Part shown: piece after piece, positions 61,992 to 64,000 of the stretch
Position numbering within the stretch: the first letter of the stretch is position 1
Layout of the letters: every line of letters begins with the position of its first letter
Assembly (NCBI GenBank): GCA_020846025.1
Contig: JADLER010000240.1
Coordinates: 1 to 64,000 of the forward strand
Reading direction: 5' to 3'
DNA: 64,000 nucleotides
DNA from: Bacteroidia bacterium
Lineage (GTDB): Bacteria > Bacteroidota > Bacteroidia > B-17B0 > Aurantibacillaceae
Notes under the pieces: generated by a model
Database searches by the model: none
Told to the model about the DNA's origin: nothing
The model's input: the letters and a program-made list of their open reading frames with translations, nothing else
Translations under genes and position numbers: made by a program

Positions 61992-62961
61992 TATCTATTT
62001 AAAAGTAATAAGGCTTACAGCCTTATTACTTTTATTTAAAAGTAGTTTATTATTAAACAGTCAAAATTTAATTAACAATGGCAACTTTGAAAGCTATTCG
62101 GTTAGTACATATGGCTGTGCTTATAATTTTTCAATGGTAACCGTTTGGCAACAAATAAATTCACCCGATCATTTCACTACTTTATGTACACTTAGTAATT
62201 ATGGTGTTCCAAATAATGATTTCGGCTCCTTATTTCCAAAAAATGGCAACGCTTATATTGGTATAAGTTGTTATAATTTTGGTATTGAAGGAAAAGAATA
62301 TATCTATCAACAACTAACAAATCCACTTATTTTAGGTAAATCTTATTACACAAGTTTTTTTCTTTCAAAATCTGATAGAGCAAGAATTGCCACAGAAAAA
62401 ATTGGAGCATACTTTTCTGTTTCTCAACCAACAGTTGCATCTTCTATGGATGCATTTCTTGCAACACCACAAGTAGAAAATCACTCAGGTTTTTTAACAG
62501 ATACAGTTAATTGGGTTAAAATTGAAGGCTATTTTACAGCACAGGGAGGGGAGCAATATATAACTATTGGTAATTTTAACAGCAATGCAGATACAGATAC
62601 TTTACATACAGGAACAACTAATCCTTTTTTTATGGATGCAGGCACAGCTTATTACTACATAGATAGCGTAAGTTTATATGATAGCTTGGATTATGCTCTA
62701 ATTACTAATATTAAAAAAATGGAGGATAATTTTAAAGTAAATCTATATCCTAATCCTACCACAAGTAAATTAAAATTATCAATTCAAAATTTAAAAAATG
62801 AGCAGTTGGGTATAAAAATAACAGATGTATTGGGTAGGGAAGTAAAAACTTTAGAATACGAAGAAGAAATTGATTTATCAGATTTAGAAAATGGTATTTA
62901 TTTTTTATCGCTTTATCAAAACAAGCAAGTGCTAACTACCAAAAAAATTATTAAACAATAA
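61975..62961 (+). CDS. jelly-roll T9SS sorting-domain protein without a normal start
   Basis: An open frame of 328 codons that overlaps the end of the large gene. It has no ATG at its 5' end; the best start is TTG at 61975. The body is one jelly-roll module (NLINNGNFESYS, KNGNAYIGISCYNF, GGEQYITIGNFNSNADTDT) homologous to residues 218-420 of the large protein, then a sorting domain (NLYPNPTTSKLKLSIQNLKN, NGIYFLSLYQNK). The hydrophobic N-terminus (RLTALLLLFKSSLLLNSQNL) is partly coded by the terminator hairpin at 62001-62033, so it may not be a real signal peptide. No promoter was seen. It could be a 5'-truncated copy. Confidence 0.65.
   Translation: MLSLNNIYLKVIRLTALLLLFKSSLLLNSQNLINNGNFESYSVSTYGCAYNFSMVTVWQQINSPDHFTTLCTLSNYGVPNNDFGSLFPKNGNAYIGISCYNFGIEGKEYIYQQLTNPLILGKSYYTSFFLSKSDRARIATEKIGAYFSVSQPTVASSMDAFLATPQVENHSGFLTDTVNWVKIEGYFTAQGGEQYITIGNFNSNADTDTLHTGTTNPFFMDAGTAYYYIDSVSLYDSLDYALITNIKKMEDNFKVNLYPNPTTSKLKLSIQNLKNEQLGIKITDVLGREVKTLEYEEEIDLSDLENGIYFLSLYQNKQVLTTKKIIKQ
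62001..62036 (+). terminator. strong terminator after the large T9SS gene
   Basis: A perfect 14-bp stem AAAAGTAATAAGGC / GCCTTATTACTTTT with a TTACA loop, 9 bases after the stop codon at 61991. It lies inside the 5' end of the frame at 61975-62961. Confidence 0.88.
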
Positions 62962-62968
62962 CAAAAAA

Positions 62969-63691
62969 ATGGGTAGTAAAGATAATACCAAAAGCATTGA
63001 TGCAACGCAAACGCTTAATGAGTTTTATAATGATAATCAAAATTCAAATTACCAAACCATCATAAACATTAATGATGCCTTTGCTAATGCCGATTATCAA
63101 ACCGCACAAACTATTAATAGTAACTTAACATCTAATAACTTAATTGAAGCCTACCAAAAACGCGTGAACGAATTATTGATTAAATACATTAGCTATCAGG
63201 CTCAACCTATTGATACGAATGCAGCACCATTTACTAATAAAGCGCCCGTATTAGATGCTACTGAACTAGCCGATTTATATACGATTGCCAATAGCTGTTT
63301 TGATAAATATGGACATGTGATTACACAAGCCAGAGTGCTAATGAATAATGTGAGCAATACATTGATTGAATTTGAAGAAAACTGTACACCTGAATTTAAT
63401 CAACGCAAAGCAGTTACAAAAAGCAATAAATTATCAAGTACTGTTTGGACAGTAATTTATCCTAATCCTAATAATGGAGATATGCGTTTAGATTATAAGT
63501 TAGGTGGTTATGCAAAAGCTGAATTTAAGCTATTTGATGTTACTGGTAAATTAGTATCTAAATATGATATTGTAAGTAATGAGGGTAGTATAGATATTAA
63601 TGAGCAAAATTTAAACAATGGTGTTTATTTTTATCGTATCTTAGTAGAAGAAAAAACTATTAAAATTGATAAAATTGTTATTATTAAATAA
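62969..63691 (+). CDS. 5'-truncated T9SS sorting-domain protein (duplicate of large-gene C-terminus)
   Basis: A 240-residue frame starting at ATG 62969. It has no signal peptide. From residue 9 on (SIDATQTLNEFY, NDAFANADYQTAQTINSNLT, NNVSNTLIEFEENC) it copies residues about 1310-1539 of the large protein at high identity, ending with a full sorting domain (IYPNPNNGDMRLDYKLGGYA, NGVYFYRILVEEK). A sorting domain without a Sec signal cannot be exported by the T9SS route, so it is probably non-functional as is, or a recombination donor. It follows the previous stop by 7 bases and has no promoter. Confidence 0.7.
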   Translation: MGSKDNTKSIDATQTLNEFYNDNQNSNYQTIININDAFANADYQTAQTINSNLTSNNLIEAYQKRVNELLIKYISYQAQPIDTNAAPFTNKAPVLDATELADLYTIANSCFDKYGHVITQARVLMNNVSNTLIEFEENCTPEFNQRKAVTKSNKLSSTVWTVIYPNPNNGDMRLDYKLGGYAKAEFKLFDVTGKLVSKYDIVSNEGSIDINEQNLNNGVYFYRILVEEKTIKIDKIVIIK

Positions 63692-64000
63692 ATATATAAA
63701 AATAATATTCTATCACAGAATTTAATTCAAAATGGAAATTTTGAAAACTATACGGAAGATGTAGGTACTTCTCATTGCGTTACTAATTTTTCATCTATGT
63801 TTAATTGGCAACAAATAATTTCTCCTGACATTTTTGTAAAATCATGTACCTTTGTCAATCATTATGGAGTTCCTAGCAATACTTTTGGTTTTTCATATCC
63901 TAAAAATGGTAATGCATATATTGGATTGGGTCTTCTAAATTTGCCATACGAAACAAAAGAATATATTTACCAACAATTAACAGTACCCTTAATTACTGGT
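63692..64000 (+). pseudogene. headless jelly-roll module, second copy (runs off window)
   Basis: The stretch is open to the edge in the frame of the upstream stop codon, with no ATG before the module. It encodes ILSQNLIQNGNFENY, then FNWQQIISPDIF and PKNGNAYIGLGLLNLPYETK, clearly homologous to the frame at 61975-62961. No signal peptide or promoter is visible. Either it is a truncated remnant or a cassette expressed only after recombination. Confidence 0.65.

Larger units (their letters stand above)
61285..63691 (+). repeat. about 1.7-kb tandem duplication of T9SS C-terminal modules
   Basis: The end of the large gene (61285-61991) and the gene at 62969-63691 encode the same helical part and sorting domain. 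At DNA level 61371-61425 and 63068-63122 are identical over 55 bases, 1697 bases apart. The module after each copy (from about 62040 and 63700) is also homologous. The unit therefore repeats about every 1.65-1.7 kb and continues past the right edge. Confidence 0.8.

Overview
The window is chromosomal DNA of a low-GC (AT-rich) Bacteroidota bacterium. Four lines of evidence agree. Promoters match the Bacteroidota -7 box TAnnTTTG, and no Shine-Dalgarno sites are evident. Proteins carry type IX secretion (T9SS) C-terminal sorting domains. There is a GldI-like isomerase and a PorE-like OmpA protein. Lineage-typical proteins are present (E1 alpha/beta fusion, type B L31, HD phosphohydrolase, SirB1-like protein). 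I cannot resolve the order; Flavobacteriales or Chitinophagales-like are both possible. No rRNA, tRNA, CRISPR array, prophage or insertion sequence was recognised.

Layout. 1-14.5 kb: PIF1-like helicase (cut by the left edge), HD phosphohydrolase, aminotransferase, glycosyltransferase with the MeaB GTPase, rhodanese lipoprotein, beta-barrel protein, sucD, M48 protease, lipoprotein, methyltransferase, a coiled-coil repeat protein and an FAD oxidoreductase. 14.5-27 kb: beta-helix lipoprotein, rpmE, glycosyltransferase, CocE-type hydrolase, DUF2147 protein, fused 2-oxoacid dehydrogenase E1, gatB, fused MsrB-MsrA, a MITE-like inverted repeat, NlpC/P60 hydrolase and a GT39-like membrane protein. 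27-32 kb: one minus-strand run of tatA plus five peptidyl-prolyl isomerase genes. 32-46 kb: smpB, lipoprotein, pckA, a GH18-CUB-T9SS protein, rpmH, an MsbA-like ABC transporter, a TPR protein, a PorE-like protein and an AsmA-like protein. 46-57 kb: secreted hypothetical, a glycosyltransferase/sigma factor/rsmG operon, HAD phosphatase, metK, ilvE, M23-LysM peptidase, DedA, dgkA, nucleoside phosphorylase, SirB1-like protein and a small HTH regulator. 57-64 kb: a 1539-residue T9SS cargo protein followed by tandem, headless, partly duplicated T9SS modules that run off the right edge.

Most genes are ordinary housekeeping and cell-envelope functions. A clear theme is export and envelope biogenesis: TatA, periplasmic PPIases, T9SS cargo, a PorE-like protein, AsmA, MsbA-like, DedA, undecaprenol/diacylglycerol kinase, M23 and NlpC hydrolases and four glycosyltransferases.

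The observations most worth following are: (1) the 61.3-64.0 kb array of headless T9SS gene modules with about 1.7 kb periodicity; (2) four genes whose -7 box ends exactly four bases before the start codon, suggesting leaderless mRNAs; (3) the tatA-PPIase operon; (4) a perfect palindrome at the pckA promoter that is also a terminator; (5) the imperfect 165-bp inverted repeat near 24.8 kb.
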